From: Tritrichomonas musculus
Taxonomy: Eukaryota; Parabasalia; Tritrichomonadida; Tritrichomonadidae
Direction: 5' to 3'
Assembly (NCBI GenBank): GCA_039105265.1
Contig: JAPFFF010000010.1
Span: 2,108,001-2,172,000 of the forward strand
DNA length: 64,000 nucleotides
Positions within the stretch are counted from its first letter, which is position 1. Every line of letters starts with the position of its first letter. The translations under genes and the position numbers were made by a program. Below are positions 48,283-61,200 of this stretch, piece after piece. The notes beneath the pieces were generated by a model that saw nothing but the letters and a program-made list of their open reading frames with translations, had not been told where the DNA came from and ran no database searches.

Positions 48283-50766
48283 ATGGAAAAAGAAGGCAAA
48301 GATGCATTTTTTCTGAATTTTAATGATGATGATTTTAGAATTCAAAATGATTCTCGCTATTTATTTGACATAAATCCAGAAATTTTCCAGGAATTAGTGA
48401 ATACACATTATTATAAAGTTAAATCTAATGTCTCTCCAGATGTTTTTAACTCGTTTATAAAATATTTTATAAAATGCCAAGTTCCAATCATAAATTCAGA
48501 GAATTTTTTTGAGTTTCAAGAATTAAGTAATGAATTTGATATAATGAAAAATATAATCCAAATTTATTCAAGAATTATTAAAAACACAGATAACTATTCA
48601 TTATTAAACGAGAATCAAACGTTGAAACATAAATTAAATTTGCTCATATCTGATAAACAAGTAAAATCCAAAGAATACAAAGAAAAGATTCAAATTTTAT
48701 TCCAAAACAGCAAAATACAGCAATATTTAAAATCGCCTACCAATAAATTCCAGCTTTTAAAAGCATGCGAAGAAGAAAATCGGGAAATATTAGAAAATTT
48801 GGCAAAAACTGAAATAAAACAATTTGGTTTTTCATTTATTATAAATGAAGAAGAAAACACAGCAAGTTTGCATCACAGCAACAAAGTAAGAGGCAAAGTT
48901 GTTATTCCAATATCAATTAAATATAAGCGCAAAGATTTTTTTGTCACAAAAATCCACGAAAAAGCGTTCAAAGAGTCTACAGATATCAAAATGATTCGGT
49001 TTCCAGAAGAATCGAAAGTCACAACTATTGAAAAATCAGCATTTTCTAGCAATTGCATAGAAAAGATCGTTTTTCCCACAAATTTTTTCAATTTTAAAAC
49101 GGATATTTTCTGTGAAACACCAAAATTGAAAGAAATCGAATTCAATTCAAAAAGTTCCCACTTTTTATTTTATGAAAATAATTTTTTGATGGGAAAAGAA
49201 AACCAAGAAAGTGAGCAATTCGATGTCCTTCTTTTCGCGCGCCGCGACATTGTTGAAGCGACGATTCCATCCTTTGTCAAACGGATTTGTTCTTATGCAT
49301 TTTGCCAATGCAGGAAGATTGGAAAAATTGAATTTGAAAGCAACTCACAATTGAAAGTAATTGAGAGGTATGCATTCCATAAATCAAAGATAAAGTCCAT
49401 TTCAATTCCATCGAGTGTTGAACGAATTTGTGAGTTTGCATTCTCAAGATGTTATGATTTGAAAACCGTTATTATTGAGAAGGATTCAAAATTGAAGTCA
49501 ATTGGAGACAAAGCTTTTTCATTCGCTGGCTTGCAAGGCATTCGAATTCCGCCAAATATTGTTAGAATTAACTGCGGCACTTTTTCAAATTGTAGAGATC
49601 TTTTTGCTGTTGATTTTTCAATGGCGGTTAATTTGAAATCAATCGGCGCTAGATCGTTTTATGGCACGTATCTTAAAGGAGTTTCATTTCCATCAAATTT
49701 GGTCCATATTGGAAAGAAAGCTTTTGGCCTTTGTACCTTCCTACGCTTTGTTGAGATCCCTCGTGATTCAGAGTTATTGGTCATTGAGAAGGATGCATTC
49801 CACAAGTCAAAAATTGTGAGCATTTTTATCCCGCCAAAAATACTGAATCTTCATGAAGGATTCTTCTCAGGGACGGAGTGTTTGATCAATATCATAATGA
49901 TGCCAAATAACAACCGTTTTTTGTATTATCAAAATGAATTATTACTTGGTAAATCTGACTCAAAAAGTGATGTTTTTGACATTCTTATTTTTGCTCGTCG
50001 TGACATTAAAAAAGTGACAATTTTGCCATCCATCAAAAAAATTGCTGCCTATGCTTTCGATAACTGTCGTAAGATTCAAAAAGTTGATTTTTCACAATGC
50101 ACAAATTTGTGTTCAATTGGCAAAAATGCATTCAATTTCAGTTCACTTAAAAATATCACAATTCCTTCAAAAGTATCACGAATAGAGAAAAAAACTTTTT
50201 CTTTATGTCGTTCTATTCAAAAAGTTGCTTTTTCTGTTGATTCGCAAATAAGTTCAATTGGAAAAAAAGCGTTTGCTTTGTCTTCACTGAAACGAATTGT
50301 CATTCCTTCAACTGTGACAAAACTCTGCAGTAGATGTTTCAGCGGTTGTTTAGATCTAAAAAATGTTGATTTTGAAAAAGATTCTAAATTGACCTTAATT
50401 GAGCATAACGCTTTTTCAAACACTTTTATTGAAAGTTTATCTATTCCAGACAATGTCACTGAAATCGGCCAATATGTCTTTTACAAATGTATCTTTTTTG
50501 TAAAGATATGTTTTTCAGAAAAATCAAAATTGAGGAGAATAAAGAAGCAGGCTTTTGCTTTTTCATCATTAAAAAGTATATCAATTCCTCAACATGTAAC
50601 AACTATCGATGAGTTGGCATTTTTCAAATGTGGTGAACTCATAATTTTTGAAATTCATGAAAATTCAGAATTGAGTTCACTGGATTTCGATTCAATATTC
50701 GGTGATCGAATTGAAAGCAGTGAATTTATTTTGTCTATTCCAACTAAAATGAGACCATTTTATTAG
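48283..50766 (+). CDS. BspA-like leucine-rich repeat (LRR_5) protein (827 aa)
   Basis: The start is taken at ATG 48283 (MEKEGKDAFFLNFND). Residues 1-200 are a helical N-terminal region common to intracellular trichomonad LRR proteins. From ~200 to the end there are about 20 LRR_5 (BspA/TpLRR) units with the pattern I-x-IPSSV-x-x-I-x-x-x-AF-x-x-C-x-x-L, for example SISIPSSVERICEFAFSRC, IGDKAFSFAGLQGIRIPPNI and SIPDNVTEIGQYVFYKC. Two copies of a longer insert (FLMGKE…FDVLLFARRDI and LLLGKS…FDILIFARRDI) break the solenoid. No signal peptide or TM anchor, so unlike surface BspA proteins it is probably cytoplasmic. These repeats mediate protein binding; partners unknown. Stop TAG. Confidence 0.93.
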   Translation: MEKEGKDAFFLNFNDDDFRIQNDSRYLFDINPEIFQELVNTHYYKVKSNVSPDVFNSFIKYFIKCQVPIINSENFFEFQELSNEFDIMKNIIQIYSRIIKNTDNYSLLNENQTLKHKLNLLISDKQVKSKEYKEKIQILFQNSKIQQYLKSPTNKFQLLKACEEENREILENLAKTEIKQFGFSFIINEEENTASLHHSNKVRGKVVIPISIKYKRKDFFVTKIHEKAFKESTDIKMIRFPEESKVTTIEKSAFSSNCIEKIVFPTNFFNFKTDIFCETPKLKEIEFNSKSSHFLFYENNFLMGKENQESEQFDVLLFARRDIVEATIPSFVKRICSYAFCQCRKIGKIEFESNSQLKVIERYAFHKSKIKSISIPSSVERICEFAFSRCYDLKTVIIEKDSKLKSIGDKAFSFAGLQGIRIPPNIVRINCGTFSNCRDLFAVDFSMAVNLKSIGARSFYGTYLKGVSFPSNLVHIGKKAFGLCTFLRFVEIPRDSELLVIEKDAFHKSKIVSIFIPPKILNLHEGFFSGTECLINIIMMPNNNRFLYYQNELLLGKSDSKSDVFDILIFARRDIKKVTILPSIKKIAAYAFDNCRKIQKVDFSQCTNLCSIGKNAFNFSSLKNITIPSKVSRIEKKTFSLCRSIQKVAFSVDSQISSIGKKAFALSSLKRIVIPSTVTKLCSRCFSGCLDLKNVDFEKDSKLTLIEHNAFSNTFIESLSIPDNVTEIGQYVFYKCIFFVKICFSEKSKLRRIKKQAFAFSSLKSISIPQHVTTIDELAFFKCGELIIFEIHENSELSSLDFDSIFGDRIESSEFILSIPTKMRPFY

Positions 50767-51517
50767 TTAATCTTTTAGAAAAATTAAGTCCATAAAGTCA
50801 CCAAAAAAGCACTATTTACTATTATAATAAAACATTTTTTGACAAGAAAAGGTAAGTTGAATCATGATTGTTGGCTCATCCAAAGTATCTTCTTTTTTAT
50901 AATGATTTGTGAATATATTTGGCTGTATTATAAACTTTTTAATAGAAAATAGACCATATATGCTTTCAATTATAAATTATAATCAAGGATAGTGTCAATA
51001 GCGATAATTGAAAAATAGAAAAAAAACATTCTAATTTTTGAAATAGTAACAACAAGTAGTATACAAACTTTTTTACAGAAAAATATATATTATATTGAAA
51101 AAAAATTTGTTTGTATGTTTAATTCTCAACAATTCAAGTGCAAATCACTAATATTCAAGAATCATTAAGTTATAAAACAACAAAATATGATGAAATTAAC
51201 TGTTTAAAATGTTTTTTATAACCTACTGAAAAATTGTAAAATTGATATCTTTTTAAAATATTTTATGAAAGGCTTACTCTCTGAACAAAAAGTATCGCAT
51301 ATACTCAACTAAAATGTATAAAGTAGAACTTTTCCTTATTAAACAAGTTAACATGCTTATATGATAATTTAAATATTAATATTTTTTATGAAAACGCTAA
51401 AGAAACTTTAAACATGCTAGAATATTTATAAAAATGATTTTAAAAGGCCAATAAATATGAAAACATAGCACAAATACTAAGTGAAAACTAAAATGGGGGA
51501 TAAATGTACACCTTAAC
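50767..51517. other. AT-rich intergenic region between convergent genes
   Basis: No coding sequence, RNA fold or repeat that I can support before the hAT-like element begins. Confidence 0.5.
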
Positions 51518-52075
51518 AAGGGATGGTCAACATTGAAAAAATTGATGACGAAGAGACCGTTTAAAAACTCTTCGTTATCAACGTTGTCAACGTTGAAATG
51601 ATGTCAATGTCAACGTGGCAAATGACATTGAAAATGATCGTCCAAAAATATGTCACTTTTTAACTTTTTTCAATTTTAATTCAATGAATTGAAGTCAAAG
51701 TTACATTTTTGTATTTTTACATGAAAATAAAATTGTTCATAATGAACAAATACTAATTAATTTCGAATTAGAATATTATTGCTTTTACGCTCTTCATTAT
51801 TCTTAAAATTTATTCATACTCTTGCTTTTGTAATTATTTTATAGTAAAAAAATTGAATGGTGGAAAACATATATCAAAAAGTTATAATTATAACTTTTTC
51901 ATAATATAATGTGAATTAACGTTAACTCGTTCGTTTTTTCAATGTTATCTGAACGTTGAGAGCTTCGTTGATGGTCGTTCATTTCGTTGACCTTAACGGG
52001 CTCAACGTCGTTGACTGTCAATGAACGAGACGTTATAAAATTCAACGAGCTCAACGTCAACGTTGGCCATCCCTG
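51518..52075. mobile_element. hAT-like MITE (~560 bp)
   Basis: The right end read inward is CAGGGATGGCCAACGTTGA and the left end is AAGGGATGGTCAACATTGA: inverted repeats matching at 16 of the 18 inner positions. CAGGG(A/G)TGGCCAA is a typical hAT terminus. The flanks form a degenerate 8-bp target duplication (accttaac at 51510-51517, actataac at 52076-52083; 6/8), the hAT length. The interior is rich in TCAACGTTGA-like palindromes on both sides and has no ORF, so it is non-autonomous. It lies between the 3' ends of the LRR and Pmp-like genes. Confidence 0.7.
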
Positions 52076-52082
52076 ACTATAA

Positions 52083-52147
52083 CAAAAAAAAAAAATTAAT
52101 AAATTTTGACAAAAAAAAAAAAATTGGGGGGTTAAATGGACATTTTC

Positions 52148-52180
<33 letters not shown>

Positions 52181-52189
52181 CAAAAAAAA
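52083..52189. repeat. A-rich low-complexity block with an A31 tract
   Basis: Several A12-A14 runs and a run of 31 adenines at 52149-52179, about 60 nt beyond the stop of the Pmp-like gene. The translated ORF here (poly-Phe) is not a gene. Confidence 0.9.
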
Positions 52190-52240
52190 GTCTGAAAATT
52201 AATTTAATTTAATTAATTAAATTAAAACTAAGAACCAGTT

Positions 52241-55200
52241 TTATAAACCTGATTCTTCATTATTAAGTAAATCAGATTCATTATTATCTGAAGCTTGGCT
52301 AACTTTTCTCTTCAGATATATAGAAGCAGCAACAACTAAAGCAAGGACAGCCAAAAGTGCTGGCATAACAATTGCGGCAGCCACATCCACAAACTTTGAA
52401 TCATCATGTGAATCCTCGCTTTCAGAGTAATTGTAAACTTGCTCGTCCATTTGAATCAAGCTTGGATGATGCCTTGGATCCAAATTCAACGATTTCATCT
52501 GATCAGCAGCGAACTTGCATGACTTGATCTTCAATACTTGCAAGTTAGACTTGTCAACAACTTTTTCATCGATGTAGTGTGAACCCTCATTGAGTTCTCC
52601 AATGAAAACACACTTGTTAATTTCGATCAAAGAGTCGCTTCTTCCAATGACTAGTTGGATTGAACTCATTGAATGCAAATTGCTATTGAACATGCATTCA
52701 TTGATAGCAATTTCATCCTTAACTGGAATTGTCTTAAAGCTTAGACCTCGAGATATCTTCTTTGCATCAAATCTGGAGACAATCTTTAAGACATTGTCAG
52801 ATCCTTTGTTATCAGTGAATTTGCAACCATGAACAAGTGCATTTTTAACTCTCAAGTAAACAGCACTTCCACCAGTTATTTCCTGTCCGCTTGTTTCAAT
52901 TACTTCGTTATTATTGAATTTGCAATTCAACACTTTAACAGGAACACGTGATGAACTTGAGTAAATGTAAACAGCACCACCATATTGTGCTTTACAATTC
53001 TCAAATGTAAGATCAACAAGAGAAATGTTATTGATGTAATCTAACTCGTTCTTGACGTAAATGGCACCACCACCGCCATTTTTAGATTCACAATTTTTAA
53101 ATGGTGTGTCTGTGCATGTGATACCGCAATCAATTAAATGAATAGCACCACCATCTTCAGTTGTTTTATTGAAACCATCAAACTTAGAAATATTAATATA
53201 AACATGAATCGGTCTTGGTTCATTGTTTGTAACATCGCATCGGTTTTCGGATGAACATTCATTTTCTTCAATAACGATTTCAGTATATGGTACATAGCAT
53301 TTCACATTGTTTTCAGAATGAGTATATAATATTTTACTGCTTCCTGTTTCAAATGACAAAGTTCTTTCATCATTATTAAGAATAATTTTGTTTCGATCAA
53401 CAAAATAATCTAATTTATATGTTGGATTGTTTTCGGGATACATTAATCGTTTATCATATTGAACATCAACAATCTCTTGGTTTTCAAAGTAAACAGTGAA
53501 ATACAAGTCATTCTTAATATTGCATGTGCTGCAGCTTAGATATATTTTTAGTTTTCCTCGATCAACAATGCAATCAAAATTAATGGTGTATTTGTTACCA
53601 TCTTTAACAGGTTCTGTAATATTAGCACCTGTCTTAACTGGCGATGGACTTGGAGTAAGACCATTATGCTCAACATATAATAATGGTGCAACAGATATTT
53701 GTGGATTTGTATATGAAAAAGTATTTGATGTAATGATAGCTTGCTCATCAAATATGTTAAATATTTCAGATGTAATTACTGATTTGCTTTGAGAAAGAGT
53801 GCCTTCATCATAGTTGTCAATGAAGTTGTTGTTGTTGATGATAAATGTTGTTCCATCATCTTCACCTTCAATATAGATAGCATAACCATCAAATGCTTTG
53901 TTCCTCGTAAATGTACATCCTTCAATTTTAATGCTTTCTAGTTTGCCATGGTTTGTGTTTCCATATGTAAATGTGGGATTGATGTAAATGGCTCCTCCTC
54001 GACCTTCTGTCTTCAGATTGAAGTAATTGTTGTATAATAATTCTGAACTGCCTGATGGTTGATAATTTGCAATGTTGTCTTCAAATATACATGAATTGAT
54101 TTCAACTGTCTTCTTCGTTTGAATAGCAATGGCACCTCCATGACGAACTGCTTTGTTCTCTCTAAAAACACAGTTGTTGAAGATCATGTCAACATTCGAG
54201 ATTGATGCTGAGAAGCCATATTGGATTCCTCCTCCATCTCCTGAAAAATAATCAAAACCTGGACTTTGTTTACGTGCACTTGGTGATTTCAATGCAACAT
54301 TGTTAATGAAGTTGCATCTTTCAAATGTGATTTTACTTGTGCCTGTGATCCATAATCCTGAACCTCCACCATAGTCGCTGTTGCATTCATTGTTTATTAA
54401 TGTAAAGTTGTCAAGAACAAAATTATTTGCATTAGTGAGAGAAATTACTCCAAAGTATCCTGAATTGCCTCGTGCAATCATGTTTTGAATAACATTGTTA
54501 CTGAATGTGAATGCTGATGTTTTGACGGCCAGATCAAAGCATCGTTTGTTTACATTCTCACATTCGTCAAAAATGCATTTATCAATTAAAACTGGATTCG
54601 TTTTGCCATTCGCTTGTGAAAATTTAATTCCACCTTCTGCTTTAGTCCGAATGATCTTTGAATTACGAAGACTAAAGCCAATGTTTCCAAAGTCGATGCC
54701 ACCATTAGAATTAGATGAAGTATCAAATGAAATTGTAACACTATCAATGTCTGAGAGGCCATTGTTGATGAAAATTGAGTATCCATTAGGACTACGGTTG
54801 CAATTATTAAGTTCACATCTCGTCATATAAAGAGTTGATTCACCATTCGTGTCTCCTAATAATTCAATGCATGGAATTCCATTAGTCTTGCATTTACTGA
54901 AGTTGCTGTCAATAATTCGAGCTGTCGTCGGTTTGTTGAATTTGATGGCTCCTGATGTTTTACTTTCATCTAAGTATTCAACTGTGTTGTTCTCAAAGTT
55001 CGTTTCTTTACAAAAACTAATTAACATGTATTTGTTGTTGGATTGTCCATTGTTCCTGAATGTGCATCCTATGATTTCTAATTGTGCATCTCCAATGTTT
55101 TCTTCTGCAGTATAAAGGAATTGGCCTTCACTCCCTTTGTTACCAATGAATTGACATTCAGTGATAGTCGCGGTACCCATGTTTGAGCCAATTTTAACAT

Positions 55201-58200
55201 CTGGATTATTGTTCATGTCAGCTGTGGTGCACCAAATATAAATCGCTCCTCCTTCCCCTGATGCTTGATTATCTTCAAATAAGCACTTCGAAATATATAT
55301 GTCATGGTTGATGTTGAATGCTAAGGCACCTCCTTTACCATTTTGACACTTGTTTCCAATGAATTCACATTCTTCAAATGTCATTGAAACATTGGAAATT
55401 GATAAACTGTACCCATATTGAATAGCTCCACCTTGGTTGTATGGTGATGTCGTTTGTGTATTTGTCATATTATAAAAGTGGCACTTTTCATATATAATGG
55501 TGCATTTGTCTTGATTCGAACGTTGGAACCATGCTGCAAGGGAACCTCCAAATGATTTGCCATCATTGCTTGATGTGATCTTAAAGAATGTGTTGTTGGA
55601 TAATGTTATTTCATCTTGATTATGATTGATTGAAATGAAGTAGCCACTGACTAAGTTGATATTGCGGAAAATGTTGTCACGGATGACTGGTTTCGATTTA
55701 AGACCATTGATCTCAATGAATTTCTTGTTCGAGTTCTCAACAATGTTGTTAGTAAATTGGAAGATATCTGTAGTTGATTCTGATCCTGCATTGATAGTCA
55801 GTGTGTTTACTCCACATTTGTCAAATGTGCATCGATTAACTGTCACCTTTGAGCTATCAAGGAAAAATACTTTGCATGATTTAGTAACATCATCAAAACG
55901 GAATGTGCAATCAACAAGTTCAAGTGATGAAACTTGATTCTTTTGTCTGATAATGAATTGGCTTTCATCATTCCCACAATTTTGGAATTGACATGAGTCA
56001 AATTTAGCCTTGACGTTTTGATCTGCTGAGTAAACATTACCATCACCTCCAACAACTCGACTGCATCGTGTATTAATAAATCGACAATTACGAATGGTCA
56101 AACTGCCCACAAAGTTGGCATAAAATGGCATGGAATATGTTTTCGTCATGTCTGTGTATTCAAATACATCATCAAAGATTTGAACTTCAGTTTCTGGTCG
56201 AATCATGTAATTGAATGTGCCATTGATGTTAACAAAATGACAACCTGATATTTGTTTAACTTGTGATCCTGTTTGGATTAGGATTTGACCATTCGGTAAT
56301 GTGTTCGTGAATGTTTTATCAATGTAATCAGTAGCTGAATTTGGAATTGGTGTCATCGTTGGATTTGGTGCAGGTGTTTGGAATGGTGCATCAGAAAGAT
56401 AATAAACAAAGTTGATCAAAATCGCTTTGTTTCCTGTTCTTGTCATCGAAAGTGCATACAATTGGAATGGAACTTTTTCTGATTCATAAACTATCTGAAG
56501 ATCTTGTCTCGCTGATGAAGTTTCATCTGCTGTATTTTGTTGATTAGCAAATTCAACATTCATTTGACCATGGTTGGGATCAATGGAACCATAAATCCAG
56601 ACTTTAGAACATAAATATGCACCTGATTTCATCGCTCCTTCTGAGTTGGAATATGCTCGCGTTCCTCCAATTTTATCTGATTCAACAGTCCAACTTCCAC
56701 TCGATATAACAAAGTCAGTCATGTTGACTCGAATGGCTTGTAATGATGGCCAAAATGTGAATTTGTATATTTCAAATTGTTGATTAGCAAGGCCTTGAAC
56801 TCGAATAGTATGTGAACCATATTCAAGTTCATCGGATTCATAAACTTTGGTTCGATGGATCGATTCTGAACTATATAAGTTAATCCTTTCAATTTTCGTT
56901 CCATCTAACAAAAGATCAAATTCCCCATTATTACTAGCTCGGGAACCATAAACTTCAAATTTCACTCCTTTGAATGTATACTCGAAATAATCATTCGCTG
57001 ATTTACTCGACCAACATTTTTTACCACATTCTGGATTATTAAGATTATCATTTGAACATTCTACATCGGTATTACAATTACCAACTCCAATATTCGTTTT
57101 CATAAGCTCTATTGGTACAGAAATTGGCACAGGTGGTGGTAATGGTGACTGAGAAGGAGGTGGAGTTGGTGTTTCAGATGGTACTGGTGATGCTGTGGCT
57201 GGTAGTGCATTATGATCAACATATCTTAATGATGCAATAGGATTGTCGGAACTCGTATATGAAAAAGTATTTTTACTGAGAATTTGGTTATTATATAAGT
57301 TTTCAATTTCGGAGATAATTACCGATTTGCCATTGGAATTAGAATCATAGTTGTCAATGAAGTTGTTGTTGTTGATGATAAATGTTGTTCCATCATCTTC
57401 ACCTTCAATATAGATAGCATAACCATCAAATGCTTTGTTCCTCGTAAATGTACATCCTTCAATTTTAATGCTTTCTAGTTTGCCATGGTTTGTGTTTCCA
57501 TATGTAAATGTGGGATTGATGTAAATGGCTCCTCCTCGACCTTCTGTCTTCAGATTGAAGTAATTGTTGTATAATAATTCTGAACTGCCTGATGGTTGAT
57601 AATTTGCAATGTTGTCTTCAAATATACATGAATTGATTTCAACTGTCTTCTTCGTTTGAATAGCAATGGCACCTCCATGACGAACTGCTTTGTTCTCTCT
57701 AAAAACACAGTTGTTAAAGATCATGTCAACATTCGAGATTGATGCTGTGAAACCATATTGGATTCCTCCTCCATCTCCTGAAAAATAATCAAAACCTGGA
57801 CTTTGTTTACGTGCACTTGGTGATTTCAATGCAACATTGTTAATGAAGTTGCATCTTTCAAATGTGATTTTACTTGTGCCTGTGATCCATAATCCTGAAC
57901 CTCCACCATAGTCGCTGTTGCATTCATTGTTTATTAATGTAAAGTTGTCAAGAACAAAATTATTTGCATTAGTGAGAGAAATTACTCCAAAGTATCCTGA
58001 ATTGCCTCGTGCAATCATGTTTTGAATAACATTGTTACTGAATGTGAATGCTGATGTTTTGACGGCCAGATCAAAGCATCGTTTGTTTACATTCTCACAT
58101 TCGTCAAAAATGCATTTATCAATTAAAACTGGATTCGTTTTGCCATTCGCTTGTGAAAATTTAATTCCACCTTCTGCTTTAGTCCGAATGATCTTTGAAT

Positions 58201-61200
58201 TACGAAGACTAAAGCCAATGTTTCCAAAGTCGATGCCACCATTAGAATTAGATGAAGTATCAAATGAAATTGTAACACTATCAATGTCTGAGAGGCCATT
58301 GTTGATGAAAATTGAGTATCCATTAGGACTACGGTTGCAATTATTAAGTTCACATCTCGTCATATAAAGAGTTGATTCACCATTCGTGTCTCCTAATAAT
58401 TCAATGCATGGAATTCCATTAGTCTTGCATTTACTGAAGTTGCTGTCAATAATTCGAGCTGTCGTCGGTTTGTTGAATTTGATGGCTCCTGATGTTTTAC
58501 TTTCATCTAAGTATTCAACTGTGTTGTTCTCAAAGTTCGTTTCTTTACAAAAACTAATTAACATGTATTTGTTGTTGGATTGTCCATTGTTCCTGAATGT
58601 GCATCCTATGATTTCTAATTGTGCATCTCCAATGTTTTCTTCTGCAGTATAAAGGAATTGGCCTTCACTCCCTTTGTTACCAATGAATTGACATTCAGTG
58701 ATAGTCGCGGTACCCATGTTTGAGCCAATTTTAACATCTGGATTATTGTTCATGTCAGCTGTGGTGCACCAAATATAAATCGCTCCTCCTTCCCCTGATG
58801 CTTGATTATCTTCAAATAAGCACTTCGAAATATATATGTCATGGTTGATGTTGAATGCTAAGGCACCTCCTTTACCATTTTGACACTTGTTTCCAATGAA
58901 TTCACATTCTTCAAATGTCATTGAAACATTGGAAATTGATAAACTGTACCCATATTGAATAGCTCCACCTTGGTTGTATGGTGATGTCGTTTGTGTATTT
59001 GTCATATTATAAAAGTGGCACTTTTCATATATAATGGTGCATTTGTCTTGATTCGAACGTTGGAACCATGCTGCAAGGGAACCTCCAAATGATTTGCCAT
59101 CATTGCTTGATGTGATCTTAAAGAATGTGTTGTTGGATAATGTTATTTCATCTTGATTATGATTGATTGAAATGAAGTAGCCACTGACTAAGTTGATGTT
59201 GCGGAAAATGTTGTCACGGATGACTGGTTTCGATTTAAGACCATTGATCTCAATGAATTTCTTGTTCGAGTTCTCAACAATGTTGTTAGTAAATTGGAAG
59301 ATATCTGTAGTTGATTCTGATCCTGCATTGATAGTCAGTGTGTTTACTCCACATTTGTCAAATGTGCATCGATTAACTGTCACCTTTGAGCTATCAAGGA
59401 AAAATACTTTGCATGATTTAGTAACATCATCAAAACGGAATGTGCAATCAACAAGTTCAAGTGATGAAACTTGATTCTTTTGTCTGATAATGAATTGGCT
59501 TTCATCATTCCCACAATTTTGGAATTGACATGAGTCAAATTTAGCCTTGACGTTTTGATCTGCTGAGTAAACATTACCATCACCTCCAACAACTCGACTG
59601 CACCGTGTATTAATAAATCGACAATTACGAATGGTCAAACTGCCCACAAAGTTGGCATAAAATGGCATGGAATATGTTTTCGTCATGTCTGTGTATTCAA
59701 ATACATCATCAAAGATTTGAACTTCAGTTTCTGGTCGAATCATGTAATTGAATGTGCCATTGATGTTAACAAAATGACAACCTGATATTTGTTTAACTTG
59801 TGATCCTGTTTGGATTAGGATTTGACCATTCGGTAATGTGTTCGTGAATGTTTTATCAATGTAATCAGTAGCTGAATTTGGAATTGGTGTCATCGTTGGA
59901 TTTGGTGCAGGTGTTTGGAATGGTGCATCAGAAAGATAATAAACAAAGTTGATCAAAATCGCTTTGTTTCCTGTTCTTGTCATCGAAAGTGCATACAATT
60001 GGAATGGAACTTTTTCTGATTCATAAACTATCTGAAGATCTTGTCTCGCTGATGAAGTTTCATCTGCTGTATTTTGTTGATTAGCAAATTCAACATTCAT
60101 TTGACCATGGTTGGGATCAATGGAACCATAAATCCAGACTTTAGAACATAAATATGCACCTGATTTCATCGCTCCTTCTGAGTTGGAATATGCTCGCGTT
60201 CCTCCAATTTTATCTGATTCAACAGTCCAACTTCCACTCGATATAACAAAGTCAGTCATGTTGACTCGAATGGCTTGTAATGATGGCCAAAATGTGAATT
60301 TGTATATTTCAAATTGTTGATTAGCAAGGCCTTGAACTCGAATAGTATGTGAACCATATTCAAGTTCATCGGATTCATAAACTTTGGTTCGATGGATCGA
60401 TTCTGAACTATATAAGTTAATCCTTTCAATTTTCGTTCCATCTAACAAAAGATCAAATTCCCCATTATTACTAGCTCGGGAACCATAAACTTCAAATTTC
60501 ACTCCTTTGAATGTATACTCGAAATAATCATTCGCTGATTTACTCGACCAACATTTTTTACCACATTCTGGATTATTAAGATTATCATTTGAACATTCTA
60601 CATCGGTATTACAATTACCAACTCCAATATTCGTTTTCATAAGCTCTATTGGTACAGAAATTGGCACAGGTGGTGGTAATGGTGATCTAGTTGGAGGCAA
60701 TGTTGGAGCTTCAAAAGGAACCTTTTTGCCATTTAGTTGAATTCCATCAACAAACTCGTTATTGATAGAATCTTTGGCGTTGTTTTGTGGTTCACAAATG
60801 TAGTAGATGCAATAGAAAGAAACAGTGTTGTCAATTTTATTGTTTTCAATTGATATTGAATAAGAATTGAATGGTAAATCATCGGATTCATACATAATAT
60901 CCCCATCTACTGGTGCATTGGATGTATGTTGATCGACCAAATATGTTTTATCGTTGACTTTAACGGTCATTTCACCGTTTGCTGATGATTTTGAGCCAAA
61001 AATCCAAAATTTGGAGCAATCAATAGTGGTTTGAATTTTAGAGCCTTTGTCGTTTGACTTTGCACGGATTCCCCCAATGTTATCGGTTTCGCGGTTCCAA
61101 ATACCAAATATATCAAGATCAGATATGTTTAATCTTTTTGCTTTAACTGATGGCCAATAAGTAAATTTGTAAATTTCAAACTGTTGACCAATTCCAACAG

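Noticed and set aside
51899..52183. 94-codon minus ORF beginning with poly-Phe
   Set aside because: Produced by the poly-A tract and the hAT-like element; no protein-like composition.
53496..59592. Duplicate short ORFs on both strands inside the Pmp-like gene (each present twice 3537 bp apart)
   Set aside because: Shadows of the tandem duplication; the long minus frame accounts for the region.
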